NCBI GenBank assembly: GCA_024663395.1
Contig: JANFAH010000004.1
Span: forward strand, 1,116,001 to 1,180,000
Reading direction: 5' to 3'
From: Pisolithus tinctorius
Taxonomy: Eukaryota; Basidiomycota; Agaricomycetes; Boletales; Pisolithaceae
DNA: 64,000 nucleotides
Shown here in pieces: positions 36,370-47,600 of the stretch. Numbering within the stretch: position 1 is the first letter of the stretch; each line of letters starts with the position of its first letter. Both the position numbers and the translations under genes were made by a program. Below the pieces are notes generated by a model. The model was given only the letters and a program-made list of their open reading frames with translations, was not told the DNA's origin and searched no databases.

Positions 36370-37763
36370 ATGGTCGAAGATCAAGATCGCCCTATCGACG
36401 CAGAGGATGAAGAAGAAGATCATCGCTCTGATGTTATTCGGACGTTGGCGGTCATTCAGCAGATTCAAAACTTCAGAACGACCGGCATGCTACTCGCAAT
36501 GTACTACGTCGCATTGGCATCCATGCAAGAAGGCACCCCACGTCAACCCTATCATACGTCTGCTCTCTCAGGGCAGGGCTGGTTGGATGAATTACTAAAC
36601 GGACACCCAGAGCGAATCAGAACCGAGCTTGGCCTTCACAAGCACGTCTTTCTCCGGGTCATATCCATCCTTCGTGAAGCGGGCTTTCAGGATTCAAAGA
36701 ACGTCACGCTAGAAGAGCAGCTTGCCATATTCTTGTATGCAATCGTGACAGGCTTGTCTTCTCGGCATATTGGTGAGCGATTCCAACATTCGACGGATAC
36801 CATATCACGGTGAGTGCATGGTGCGCTGAATGCTTGCTCTGGCTAACAACAGATTTACCCAGATATTTCAAACGAATGCTCCATGCCTTCTCAGAGGGCC
36901 CGATATATGCCACGTATGTTCGCCTACCCAGAGTCGATTTGCCGATCCCCAGTCGTATCGCGAGCAATCCAAAATTTTTTCCTTACTTCAAGGATGCCAT
37001 AGGAGCCCTTGATGGCACACATATCGCATGTGTGCCGTCGGCAGGTGAACGGGATCTGATGCGTAATCGCAAAGGATTCCTATCTCAGAATTGTCTCGTT
37101 GCGTGCTCGTTCGACGGCGTTATTACATATGTTCTCGGAGGTTGGGAGGGATCAGCCGCTGACGCTACGGTCTACCACAACGCCCGCTTGCGGGATTTCA
37201 CGATCCCTGATGGTCGCTATTATCTTGCTGACGCAGGATTTCCATCAACTCCGCAATTGCTTGTGCCATACCGTGGCCAACGTTATCATCTGGCTGAGTG
37301 GGGCCGAGCAAACGTCCGGTATGTACCAATACATCGTCTGTACATTTGACTATCACTCATTCCCTACAGGCCGAAGGACGGAAAAGAACTCTTCAATCTT
37401 CGCCACGCTATGCTTCAAAACGATATTGAGCGAAACTTCGGAATTATCAAGCGACGCTTCCGTATCCTCACTTTCCCGCCCGAGTATAGCATGGCAGTCC
37501 AATCCCGTTTACCTGCCGCTGCGTGTTGCATTCATAATATCATCCGCCTTCATGATCCTGATGACGTGGACATTCCGGATCCCGATGCAGACGATGAAGA
37601 CGATGGGCCGCTCCTGGTGCCTGAAGATGCTGATGTCGGAAGCCTGCAAGAAACTCCGTTGAATGCCGAGTCACGTAGGCAGATGAACACCTTGCGTGAC
37701 GCGATTGCAGCGCAAATGTGGGACGATTACCGTGCTGAGTGCGTGAGACGGGGTATGCCGTAG
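36370..37763 (+). CDS. Harbinger transposase (DDE_Tnp_4 nuclease)
   Basis: The protein (429 aa) is the HARBI1-like RNase-H-fold nuclease that cuts and moves the element. Exons 36370-36809, 36863-37318 and 37370-37763 join in frame. An N-terminal helix-turn-helix-like part includes EEQLAIFLYAIVTGLSSRHI and GERFQHSTDTISRYF. Catalytic candidates are the Asp of ALDGTHI, the Asp of YLADAGFP and the Glu of IERNFGIIKRRF, in the usual D-D-E order. The C-terminus is acidic (a D/E-rich stretch around residue 360). An earlier in-frame GTG exists, but the ATG at 36370 is the first standard start. No stop or frameshift disrupts the gene, so an active enzyme is plausible. Confidence 0.93.
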
Positions 37764-37887
37764 ATATTTTTTGTTTTACTTTCAATATGTTGTACTTTTG
37801 TCACTCGTCCTTGTGAATACATCGCCCGCTTTCATTGCAGGATCGCGCACAGAACTCGGAATACAAATTTGATGGAGTACGGATACA

Positions 37888-39306
37888 CTACGTATTTCTC
37901 ACTACACATGCATATTCTGGAACCTGGAAGCCGACTGCCTCAAGCCTCATCTTCACCCAAACCATTCTCCGTGTTGCCGAGACAGCGGCAGCATTCCTGT
38001 AACCCGCGATGTAGGTGGGATGTTCTTCAAAAATCATCTGCAAGCGCATCTGGTTCTCCAGCGAAAGGTTCTTCTCCAGTTGGTATATCATTCTACACAC
38101 TTCATCTAAATCGCGACTCTTGCTTGCGGGCTCGAGTGTGGCAAGGGCCTTGCTAAGTGCCGTGTCGGAGGTCTCTTGCATATTGGTCATGAAACCTTTG
38201 ATCTCCTGCATAGCGTCTGCCACGGTGGCCACCTGAGAACGCCGCTTCCGAGAACCAGAGCTTCCCGCGACGCTGGAGGATGTCGTGGACGTAGGTTCCA
38301 GCTCAGTCGTGGCATCACTCTTGCGCTTCCTGCCACGAGATGACATACTAGATGACGGATTGACGGACGTGGTTGATACCATTGCCGAAGATGGCGGTGA
38401 CATGGGTATGGATGAGGGGGAGACTGTGGGGACGAATACGGATGGCGCGATGAGTGGTGCTGCGGGTGTTGCTGGAGTGTCTGCGGTAGGTTCCATGTTT
38501 CGGCGCATCTGCGTGATTTGAGTTTGATCCGGAGACTCGGGTTGGTACTGCACAAAGGTGAGCTGTGCGAGTGACGGTGCGGGTGATGGGTGATATTGAA
38601 CGGGAGGCCACGCCAATGCTGGCTGAGGCGATATGATAGGCTGCTTGATGGTGGTAGGAGGTTTAGACGCGGAGACCTGAGACATTTGAGCAGGGGGCCG
38701 GGCACCGGTGGCGTGGTGCGCATTGGTGCCTCTCGCCTTGTCAGGAGGAACGAACTCTTGCATACGGTCCAAGTACTTGAAGCCTGTGTTTCGGAACTGG
38801 GCAACGTCCGGCCGATTCTTATGAATGGTTAAAAATACAGGCATTTCGCGCACTAGGAGAGAAACTAGACATACCTCGACCAAGTCATCCATCACGAGCT
38901 GCCCTGCCTCAGTTACAACGTCAGCACCTTTGCTTGCTGAATACGCTTGTCCCGATCCCCCTGCAACAGCTGAAGCGGCATAGTATTCCCGCTTCAGCTT
39001 TGTATGATATGAGTAACACTGAATACAACGATAAATTGACAAACATACGCTCTCCCACTTATCATGACAATTTTTGGCTGTTTTACGGTGGCCATTGGGC
39101 TGGACAGGGAGTCGCGGCAGAAGGTCATTGAAGTGCCCTTCCCGAAGGACCATGCGATCACCTGCTCTGAATCGGTTTTCCTCCACATAATTGAGAAGCA
39201 TGTCAATATCTGCTGGGCTCCACGAGGCTCGCGCCTTTGGTTGAAGCTCAGAGTTTGAAGTGATAGATGCAGCACCCCCCTTCGACCCAGAGCCCTTACC
39301 TACCAT
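37888..39306 (-). CDS. Harbinger Myb/SANT-like accessory protein
   Basis: PIF/Harbinger elements encode a second protein with a Myb/SANT-like domain that brings the transposase into the nucleus and to the TIRs. This gene begins MVGKGSGSKGG at 39306. The DNA-binding part reads KARASWSPADIDMLLNYVEE, then GHRKTAKNCHDKWES and LKREYYAAS after a 50-nt intron. A second intron at about 38820-38876 follows DDLVE. The middle is Pro/Gln/Ser-rich with a basic RGRKRKSDA patch. The C-terminal part is helical (LEKNLSLENQMRLQMIFEEH), probably for oligomerisation or transposase binding. It ends 124 bp from the transposase stop. Confidence 0.88.
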   Translation of the reverse strand: MVGKGSGSKGGAASITSNSELQPKARASWSPADIDMLLNYVEENRFRAGDRMVLREGHFNDLLPRLPVQPNGHRKTAKNCHDKWESVCLSIYRCIQCYSYHTKLKREYYAASAVAGGSGQAYSASKGADVVTEAGQLVMDDLVEVCLVSLLVREMPVFLTIHKNRPDVAQFRNTGFKYLDRMQEFVPPDKARGTNAHHATGARPPAQMSQVSASKPPTTIKQPIISPQPALAWPPVQYHPSPAPSLAQLTFVQYQPESPDQTQITQMRRNMEPTADTPATPAAPLIAPSVFVPTVSPSSIPMSPPSSAMVSTTSVNPSSSMSSRGRKRKSDATTELEPTSTTSSSVAGSSGSRKRRSQVATVADAMQEIKGFMTNMQETSDTALSKALATLEPASKSRDLDEVCRMIYQLEKNLSLENQMRLQMIFEEHPTYIAGYRNAAAVSATRRMVWVKMRLEAVGFQVPEYACVVRNT

Positions 39307-39462
39307 CTTGTTACAAAGTCGAAGTGATCGGCGGGCTGGTGGGTATTGGGGACAATCTTGCTTGTGATGATGAAGAAGGTCTCTTCGTCGAGGCGACATG
39401 CGAACCCACGACTTATCCCATATCCACCTCACCGATAATACTGCAGTCAGACAGTCCGCGAT

Positions 39463-39552
39463 TATCAACTTCAAAGTCCGCTGAACTCCGCACAGACTTG
39501 GTTTGCATATGTTTTGCACAAAGAAGCGGAAATGTTGCTGCCGTTCAGAGCC
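39463..39552 (-). repeat. Right terminal inverted repeat, 90 bp
   Basis: Reverse complement of the left repeat, followed by TAA at 39553-39555. No mismatch was seen. Confidence 0.95.
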
Positions 39553-39555
39553 TAA

Positions 39556-40399
39556 TGTTTCCTCGTGGCCCAGGTAAGCTTTCAGCGACACGGCAACACC
39601 CTATGTACTGCGCTGTAGGGAAATTGGGATCTGATATACATAGCGCGCCCAGTCAGTTAGCGTGACACACCACATCCATCCTCGCACCATATTATCATCG
39701 AAGTCGTTAACTCGATCCGAGGGCAGAATTGTTCCACGTTACATGAACGGTAAGTTGATCACCGATGTCTGCGAGGGGTAGTCCATGTCACAGTTGGGAG
39801 CCAACCTGCACATGCACAACCCTTGTGTCCTCTCGTATAACTATGATGCCAGCGCATGCCTAGAAATCTACACATACTACGTAACGTCATACATATGTAC
39901 ATCCACGCAAGCGGGTCAAAGGTTAGAATGCAAATAGCTCCCGGCACTTTTGAACACCTTGCCATGCTCTTGCAAGTCAACTAAAGTGCCTTCTAGGCAA
40001 GTCATCACTGAAGCTGACATAAGCTCGTGAAGCCCACGATGTTTGTGCCAAGCCCCTGGCGGGTACAGAGGGGTACAGGTGCGGCTTTCGCGTGTGGCAT
40101 AGCCTACGCGCAAGCCGCACAGCTCGCGTTCGGTATTCTTCATTCACTATGGTCTTGCACGGGATGAAAATTCCTGCGACTTCACTGTTCCGTACCGGTG
40201 ATCATATTCTAACCGTTACCGGTTCGCCAAGTCAAAAACGCACCACCCCGGTTCATAGGAATGTTTTTAATTGCTCACGTTATGAAAGTCCAGACTAACG
40301 CATCGTGGCAACTCGCCACCATTCACACACACTACCCGAAACTTAAAAGAGAGAACTCTCAGGAAACACCTGTTCCACTCTCTTCCGCAACACTCCAAC
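39556..40399. other. Intergenic region upstream of the Ca2+/H+ exchanger
   Basis: About 840 bp without a recognisable gene. It contains the strong hairpin at 40080-40121 and just before it a short tandem GGGTACAGAG / GGGTACAGG. It likely includes the exchanger promoter. Confidence 0.5.
40080..40121. promoter_or_regulatory. 42-nt inverted repeat (strong hairpin)
   Basis: GTGCGGCTT pairs perfectly with AAGCCGCAC. Inside, GCGT pairs with ACGC and GGC with GCC around a short loop. It lies about 280 bp before the exchanger ATG. Whether it acts as DNA (operator, cruciform) or RNA structure is unknown. Confidence 0.6.
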
Positions 40400-42287
40400 A
40401 TGGATGTAGAGAACAGCGGCGCTGTGTCTACGCCCAGACGGGATACGATGAAGCAATCCGTGGTGAGTCGGTGGGACCGCTTCAGGCGTAAGGGGAAGAA
40501 AAATGTAGGCGTCTTTGTGAGCGTCAAGAACATCATGACTTGTTCCTGTAGGTCCGTTGCATTTTTTTTCTACCGTAAGTTGAAGCAGGGCTTGCAGGGC
40601 TTAATATCTTGCTTCTCCTGACCCCGCTAGCATGGTGGGCTCACTTCAGCGGGCGATTACATTATTCGATTGTTTTTTCTTGTGAGATTGTTTCTACCGC
40701 AATGACGCAAGAATTCGATTCCCCTTCCCCTCTCTAGTGTGCTTTATCTCCATCATCCCCCATGAAAAGCTGTTCGACTTCTATGGTGAACAAATGCACC
40801 TGTACCTTGGCAAGGACGTAGGGGACCTGCTAACCATCACACTCAATAAGTAAGTGTCTCTGCCATAATCTGCGCGAAACCTAATTGACGCGTGCTGCAG
40901 TGTTGTGGAAGCCACGCTTGCAATCATCTTGCTCACCAAGTGCAGGTATGCCAAAAGGTCTCATTCGAGGTTACACTGATTAACAAACTTGGATCGACAG
41001 GTTAAAATTGCTGCAGTCGACCATCACTGGTGCGGGCGTTGTAGTCACAGGACAACCCGACCCTCAACCATTGTTTTCTAGGTGTTGTTGTCCTACACCT
41101 TCTCCTTATCCCTGGTGCCGCCTTTTTTACGGGCGGAGCGCAGATTTGGGAACAGGATTTGCACCCTGCCCATACTCAGCTCAACCATAGTCTGCTAACC
41201 GTTGGGTGGGTATTTTGCGAGTAAGCACTACGTATCCCAAAAGTAACAACTTTTGTCAGCGTGCTAGCTCTTCTGCTGCCCGCTGTTCTCTATGCTGGAG
41301 CAACGAGCGATTCCGCTTCCAGCTCTACTCCATCTTCTGAGGTATTACAAACAGACTTCTTGCAAATGAGTCGAGGTCTTGCAGTGATCCTTCTCTTGAT
41401 GTAAAGTAGTCGTTTGGCCGCGATGCTAGTTTCTCACTCGCTGTCAGCTATATCGCATCCCGCATATACTACCACAATCCTCCTGGAAAGGGCCATAACA
41501 TGCTTAGCCACCCCGATGCACCAGAAGAACTCAGGAATACGGAAGATAAACTGGCAAGCACGGAACCTGAAGTCAACCAATGGGTTTGTCTTGTCTTTCT
41601 CGCCGCCAACGTCGGAGTCATGGCCGCCACTGCGGAGTGGGTAAGTGCTGACCCTTCAGCTGTACATTATCATGTTCTAAGATGTGTAGCTTTTGGACAG
41701 TATTGACCCTGTGGTGGAGGCTACAATCATGACCCAAGAATGGTCGGGGATAGTTCTTCTCCCGATAGTATCATTTTCGGCGGATGGGGCCATTGCTGTT
41801 GGGTACTTCATACACCGCACCCTGAGCCGCTTGATGAAGTTCAGGACGCCTGATCCACCAACCACCCTGGCCAAGGCTGAGGCCATCGATTTGAGCATCC
41901 AATTCTTATTATTCTGGACTCCGGTCGTGACTTTGTTGGGCTGGTGGACGGGTAAACCTTTCAACCTCTTATTTGGTAGGTAACAATCTTCAAGGTGCCG
42001 TGTTCCTTCAGTAATTGATCTTTACTTCCCTCAGACTGGTTTGAAGTAGCTTTACTGATCGGCGCATGTTTCTTGGTCAATTATGTGACACAAGATGCCA
42101 AAACAAACTGGATAGAGGGCTTTGCATTGTTGTGCTTCTACACCATGATAGTATGCATTTCAGTATCTTCAGTGCTTCAGTCCTCTGACTGTTTCATCGT
42201 CCCAAGGTGCTCTGTACCTGGTTCTACAGTGGCCAACCTGCCATCGCTAGCCTGCTTCTGTGTCCTGGCGAAACTGTGGAGGAATAG
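40400..42287 (+). CDS. CAX-type Ca2+/H+ exchanger, divergent subgroup
   Basis: This is a multi-pass cation/proton antiporter of the CAX (Vcx1-like) family, expected in the vacuolar membrane. The start MDVENSGAVSTPRRD leads to [15 protein letters not shown]. Joined exons then give WLNILLLLTPLAWWAHFSG, GKDVGDLLTITLNN and VVEATLAIILLTKC. Next come VVVLHLLLIPGAAFFTGGA, HSLLTVGVLALLLPAVLYAG, LPIVSFSADGAIAVGYFI and FLLFWTPVVTLLGWW. About ten membrane segments are visible. The first exchanger motif keeps its Glu (NNVVEA instead of GNAVEL). The second has SADGA in place of GNAAEH. It ends GETVEE at 42287. These changes suggest a specialised paralogue; ion specificity is unknown. Confidence 0.85.
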
Positions 42288-42426
42288 TGCCGACCTCAGC
42301 GTCAGGATTAAACTACCTCTTGAATGTATATACCATAATGATACGCTGATATCCTCTATGGACAACATCTAAGTTAGTTGTTACAAAAGGACCCCGGCTG
42401 CCAGGTAGCCACTGCTCTATTTGTGA

Positions 42427-43703
42427 TCAGACGAGAGGTCGATCCAGCTGATTACCCGACACCTTCCTCCCCAAGTCCTCGACGGCGCGTTGAACAACAG
42501 CAGTTACCTCACTTCGAGTGTGATCGATCTCCCTTTCTTGCGTGATGGCCTTCTGACCAACAAGAAATTTCTCACCTGTGGCCCCACGTCGTCCACGGGG
42601 ATTTTCAGTGATGGAGTGTGTATGTAAAGCTTCATTCCCCTGGGAAGAACTGAACGAACTGCGGGCGAGCCTGCCCTCGTCATTGGGTAAAGTGTCCAGA
42701 AGAGTGAGGATCCTCGCTGGAGGTATTGGATCTCCAAATGCAATTCCTAGCTTCACGCCGAGTTTGGGGAAGAACTTGAAGGGAAATCGCCGACCTTCGG
42801 GCATTAACTTATCAAAGCCTGGCGGCCACATGAAATGCGTGAGATACAGGAGGGCAAAAGACCTACCGGTTAGCCACATCGGTATTACGGTCGGTAAAAT
42901 ATTGGCCTCCATTATGATGCGTCCGCTGCAGGGAAATCCAGATGAATGGACTGGGAGCGGTTATAGGTGGAAGTCCGACACGCACACACCCCATTTAAAT
43001 CGCTGCAAGTGCGCTACACCGTTCACTTGGGGATAACGTGGGGGCTGGCAAACTTTGCCTTCTCCGAATAGATGAACCTAATTTATTTAAGCAACAGCCG
43101 TGGGTGGGGGAAAGACGTGGGACGCACCCAATGACCTTGGTTGAGCTTGTCTATTGCTGCATCTAGGGCGGGCTGGAAAATACCTTCTCCGCGGAAGGTT
43201 TCTATGACCTGACCGTTACGAAAGAAAGCAGAGAAGACACTTCCTGACCGAAGCGCGGGGTCAAAATTCGGGAGAACCTCTAGGATATGCATCACCGTGA
43301 ACTTACGGATTTGTGAACATGATGTCCGATGCGCCCAACGCCCACCGTATCGTACGTGGGTTCATATAGCATCTTGAAGGCAGTACGCCCCATGTGACAG
43401 GGTCGTCAAGGCTGATAGGACAAAGCGTGGGTGAAAGGTGCGGGAGAAGAGCAGTCTATACACACGTAGACAAATGATTGGAAACTACATACCCTCGAAG
43501 TTATGAGTGCAGTTCAGCAAGGATGATGAGAATAGAAACCCACCGGTTATCAAACCCTGGCCTTTGCGCCTTGATTGGTCCTGGAGGGCATCTAAGAGCA
43601 CAGGCAGGTTGCTGATGGTAATAGAACAGAGACCCGAATTGAGGAAGGCTTTGCAAGTGAGACCTGTGGCCGTGATGACTGCTGTGGACAGCAGTTGGGA
43701 CAT
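42427..43703 (-). CDS. TAZ1: Tafazzin, cardiolipin-remodelling acyltransferase
   Basis: Tafazzin transfers acyl chains between phospholipids and monolysocardiolipin in mitochondrial membranes. The HX4D acyltransferase motif is seen as SNHLSTLDDPVTWGVLP once an intron ending in CAG is removed (His and Asp four residues apart). Downstream are ALGASDIMFTNP, FSAFFRNGQVIETFRGEG, FQPALDAAIDKLNQGHW and VHLFGEGK, all strongly tafazzin-like. The last exon (42912-42427) has a Ser-rich insertion and ends NQLDRPLV. The start at 43703 (MSQLLSTAVITATGL) is the first ATG of the open exon, with a hydrophobic N-terminus. A further upstream coding exon cannot be excluded. Its stop is 140 bp from that of the convergent exchanger gene. 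Confidence 0.9.
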
Positions 43704-44679
43704 ATATGCACTGGACAGCCACGTATCAGTACCTCAAGTCACAACGACAACGACAACTTCATCAGCAACCGCCTCGCGTCGACTCCAGCGACATCGCGGA
43801 ACAGAAGTCTGATAGATGTATTTGTCATGCTGACTAAGCCACGTCTAAGGCGGTATTAGTCCTCCAAAACCAACGCCCCAGATACTACTCGTCCCCCGTT
43901 GACCTCACCCAGTCTGCCTCTGTCATCACGACGTGCGACGTTCAGCTTCGCCTCCTGGGTGCTGTGCGCCACTGCTGCCTAGCCACGTAACGGCTTCGTC
44001 ATGTTCTCCATGTGTCTCTTCACCCTCCTCACTACCATCGTGCTACTATTCCTCTGTTCGCCAGCGGTGCGAAGGTCTCTCATAGCAGGTGACGACACCC
44101 TTGACGCACACGAGGCTGGAATTGTTTTCGTCGCGTCTAGTACGTATTGAATTACCGTTACCGCTATCGTGCTCATTGTTTGCCCAGGGAACCCCATCAG
44201 GGAGACTGGTCCTCCCGCATGTATGGCAAAATTGATAATGCTAAGACATAAAGTGAGCCTGGACCCAATGCCTCCTTTTCACGACGTCGAATTCTCCCCC
44301 ATAGATGCAGACTAGCACACGCAAGCGCAGAACTCCCGTACGCCAGCCACGAAATTTCGCACTTAATCAACCTCCACGTCCTCGTGCCTCCTGGGTGCGG
44401 TTGGGTAGACCGTTTGGAGGGAAAAACTACCACTGAAGTCAATTTATCAATCTATCTAACGACCAAGCTCTCCGAGATTTCTCGGGTTGGCTATTTATCA
44501 CGGCGATACCCTCTCATTCTACCTTTTTTTTTTCTCCGTATCTTGTCGTAGAGATGCCTTTACTTTACAACATATTCGTATTCTTTCCGCTTTGTTATGT
44601 CTGGTTTGTTTCTTTGTGGGTTTTCGTTACATACATGCTGGAGGGGACGAAGAATACAAATGGAAATGTAGAAATCGTG
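43704..44679. other. Intergenic region TAZ1 / MRC1
   Basis: Nearly 1 kb between the tafazzin start (-) and the MRC1 stop (-). It holds the weak two-exon small ORF at 44001-44315. The rest shows no repeat or RNA gene that I can support. Confidence 0.4.
44001..44315 (+). CDS. Possible small membrane/secreted protein (weak)
   Basis: Two exons, 44001-44139 and 44188-44315, join in frame to 88 aa through an intron with GTACGT and a T-rich tract plus CAG. The N-terminus, MFSMCLFTLLTTIVLLFLCS, is a strong hydrophobic helix that could be a signal peptide or anchor. The rest has no motif I recognise. The good splice signals and in-frame join argue for a real gene; the short length argues against. An alternative is a spurious ORF in the TAZ1 promoter region. 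Confidence 0.35.
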
Positions 44680-47600
44680 CTAACCAAATCTACTACTCCT
44701 GTCGGACACCGCGGACAACATACTGGGCACTTTCGACAACCTACTGGTTCCAGCCTTTGGCTCATTATCGGCTCCGTTTGTCACTCTCGATCTCAAAGAG
44801 CCGCCTCCACTCTTCACCTTTGCATGACCTGTGACAGCAGCCCCAGTTGCCGACCGACCCGTCCCATGGTGTCGGCCACCTTGATCTTTCGCCCATGATA
44901 ACCATTGCTTTTGCTCCGAGTCGTTTTCGATGGATCGTTTTGGTGCCTATAATGTTGTATCCAGAGGACCTTCTCAGTGTCTCGAATTACAAGACTCACC
45001 TCTACATCGAAGTCGACGTTGCCATGATTTAGCCGGCGCGAAGTTCTGGTCGGGCGTGACATGACTTTGACTCTGACACCCACTGGGTCATCTGCGGTGG
45101 GCTCGTCAATCCAGTCTGTATTCGTAGGATCAAGTGGTTTAACCGCCTGTAGAATACGTGTCAAACTTTCCGCCGGACAATCCAACGCCGAATTCTTACC
45201 GATGGGTTTCTAGCAGCCTCCCGCACGCGCTCAAGTACTTCAGAGGCTGAAATTGATTCTGGCTCGGGCTCGTCGTCGTCGTCGTCACTCTCGTTTGTAG
45301 GAGCGTCACGTAGATGTTTGAATTCGTCATCCCCGTCATCTACCAAGTCGTGGTGGTATGTATTGTAGAATGCCCTCGTTTCCTCGCTTTGACCTGTCGA
45401 GGAGCAGGAGCAAGGTATAAGCTGCGACGAAAAAAAGAGATAATATTCCAACCTAAGGCTTCGAGATTATCACCATCGATCTTGCGCTTCTTGTTTACTC
45501 GCTGCCGAATCCTTCGGTCTGCTTCATCGTCCTCATCATCGCTGTCTTCGTCCAAGTTTAACCCACGACCCAAGCGCTTCTTTCGGTATTTTCCTTCAAC
45601 AACTTCTTGGTGGAACTTCTCGCGTCTTTGATCATCTTCCGCCTCGTGTTCTCTGGCAGAATGTGTTTAGCCGTCAGCACATTCCACTCTACTCGGTACA
45701 CACCTGAACTTCTCCTGGACAAGATCGGGTCGCTCCATTTCCACGTCCATCACGGTATCATCTACAAGCCCTTCCACCATTTTAGCTTCATCTTCCCCGT
45801 CCTCCTCCTCGTCATCCTTCTTGGGACCGCCAAAGCCGAACATATCGTCTTCATCCGACTCTTCTGCTTCTGCTGCCACAAACTCGGAATCCTTTAGCTT
45901 TTCCTTCGGTACTTTCGGCCTTTTCGAGGCGTTGCCCAGAACATCCAAGGTATTGACCTTGGGTGGATATGCCATTATGGATGCTGGCTCAGGGGAAGTA
46001 GGGTTAGCCGTAGGTGGCAGAGGGGATGCACTGCGTCGTCTTAGTCGCCTCAGTGGCTGACGTCCGGGAGAGTCTGGAGTAGCCCTGAACGACAATGTAC
46101 CAAGTGGTACGCGCTCTGTTGTTCGTTGCGTCGCATCCACCTGCTGGGTCCCGATATACCTAGAAATCTGTGAAGGCGTCATATGATACACCTGAGGACT
46201 TTCGCCCTTGGGTCGAGTCTGGGTAAGGAATCTTGACTGTCATCAGCAGCTGCAACAGTTTAACGTCTTCGCTACTTCTTACCCATGATCATTGACATAC
46301 AACACCTCTTTCGGTTTTTGCTCCTTCTGCGCGGCAGCCACCACGTATTCTTGTTCTTTCTCGAATATCATGTCAGCCTTGCGGCGAAGTGTGCTGCTGA
46401 CTTCTAGGGCTGGTTGTAATCCCACATCAAGGGTCAAAGATAACTCATTTCTGCTTGGACTAGGGACCTTCCGAGGACCTGCATCATCGTCCTGTACATA
46501 ATTAAAGACCATGAACTTTTTGTCAAGCCTCCAGGGAAAGTAGAGAAACTGACAGAGAAAAGCTGCGACAATCCACGGTTAGCAGCATTGAAGGGCATGA
46601 GACAGGCTTCAGGGCTGCGTTTCACCGATGTTTCCACGAGGGATAACAGGAGAGGTTGGGGTTTGAAACCAGGTGGATCGTTTCCATCGTTCCCTCCTTC
46701 GGAAGAGATCAGACTGTGCCTCCGGAAACGTTCACTTCGCAGACTTGCAGGTGAACCTAGACCTCCCTTCGGGGATGATATTGTCCGAGGTGGCGTCGAT
46801 GGCCCACTCCGAAGGAGGCATTCTGTGAATGAATTTCTTGACGCAGATGCAGGCTGCAAAAATGGATCGTCGTCCTCCCTTGGCAGCTCCTTCAACGGTG
46901 TTCTTATTATTTCTTCCTTCTGCGAGGCCACCATGTGGTCGTAATTGGCTGGAGAAGTGACCGACGGGCTACGCTGGACACCACCTTCGAGGGAAAAGAG
47001 TGGCCCCACTCGCAAACCCAGAACTGGCCGTGTCGATACGGGCGAATGCCGGACGACTGCCTTATTCTCCTTGTCTTCGCTACGATCGAACATGAGTTTA
47101 GTATTGTTTTCCTTGTCATTCTCATCCTCTGTCTGCGAACCAGTGGAAGAGGCAAACCCACGATTTTGAGGCGCGTCCTGGCCAACAACCTCCGACGTGG
47201 ATGTGCCGGACTGCGCGGGTCGTACGTTGTCCTCATCATCGGAGCCGAGAACCATCCTCGTAGACTTGCGTAACCCAGACTGACGTCTTAAGGGTGCTAC
47301 ATTTTCCTCGTCGTCCGTTAGCTGCGCGCTCTGGTCCGAAACTGTCATGGAATGCTCCTCTCTGTCACTGTCAGTGTCGCCTTCTGCTTTCACTGCTAGT
47401 TCAGCGCTCGGGGAACCTCGAATGCTGGGAATATAATCGCCATCACTTTCATCTTCACCCACTCCGTTGTCCATTGCTTCTGCCTCCTCTGCTGCGTTGA
47501 GTGCTCTGTGCGCGTAAGTTTCCACCGCTTGCGAGAGCGACGCTTGGGTGGTGTTACTTTCGCCTTCTCGAAGGACACGACCCCCCTTCTGAACCCACTC

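Larger units (their letters stand above)
36217..39552. mobile_element. PIF/Harbinger DNA transposon, apparently intact
   Basis: The element is 3,336 bp. Its ends are perfect inverted repeats of 90 bp (36217-36306 and 39463-39552) starting GGCTCTGAACGGCAGC. Each end is flanked by the trinucleotide TAA (36214-36216 and 39553-39555), the 3-bp target duplication expected for PIF/Harbinger. Inside are a DDE transposase on the plus strand and a Myb/SANT-like protein on the minus strand, arranged tail to tail. Both open frames are uninterrupted apart from short introns. It sits between THO2 and a Ca2+/H+ exchanger gene without breaking either. Identical long TIRs and intact genes indicate a recent insertion. 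Confidence 0.95.

Noticed and set aside
36217..39552. Interpretation as a retroelement or a captured host gene pair
   Set aside because: There is no reverse transcriptase, LTR or poly-A tail, and TIRs plus TAA duplications define a DNA transposon.
44487..44898. Hydrophobic plus-strand frames opposite the MRC1 3' end
   Set aside because: They are antisense to exons that give a convincing MRC1 C-terminus and carry no motif.
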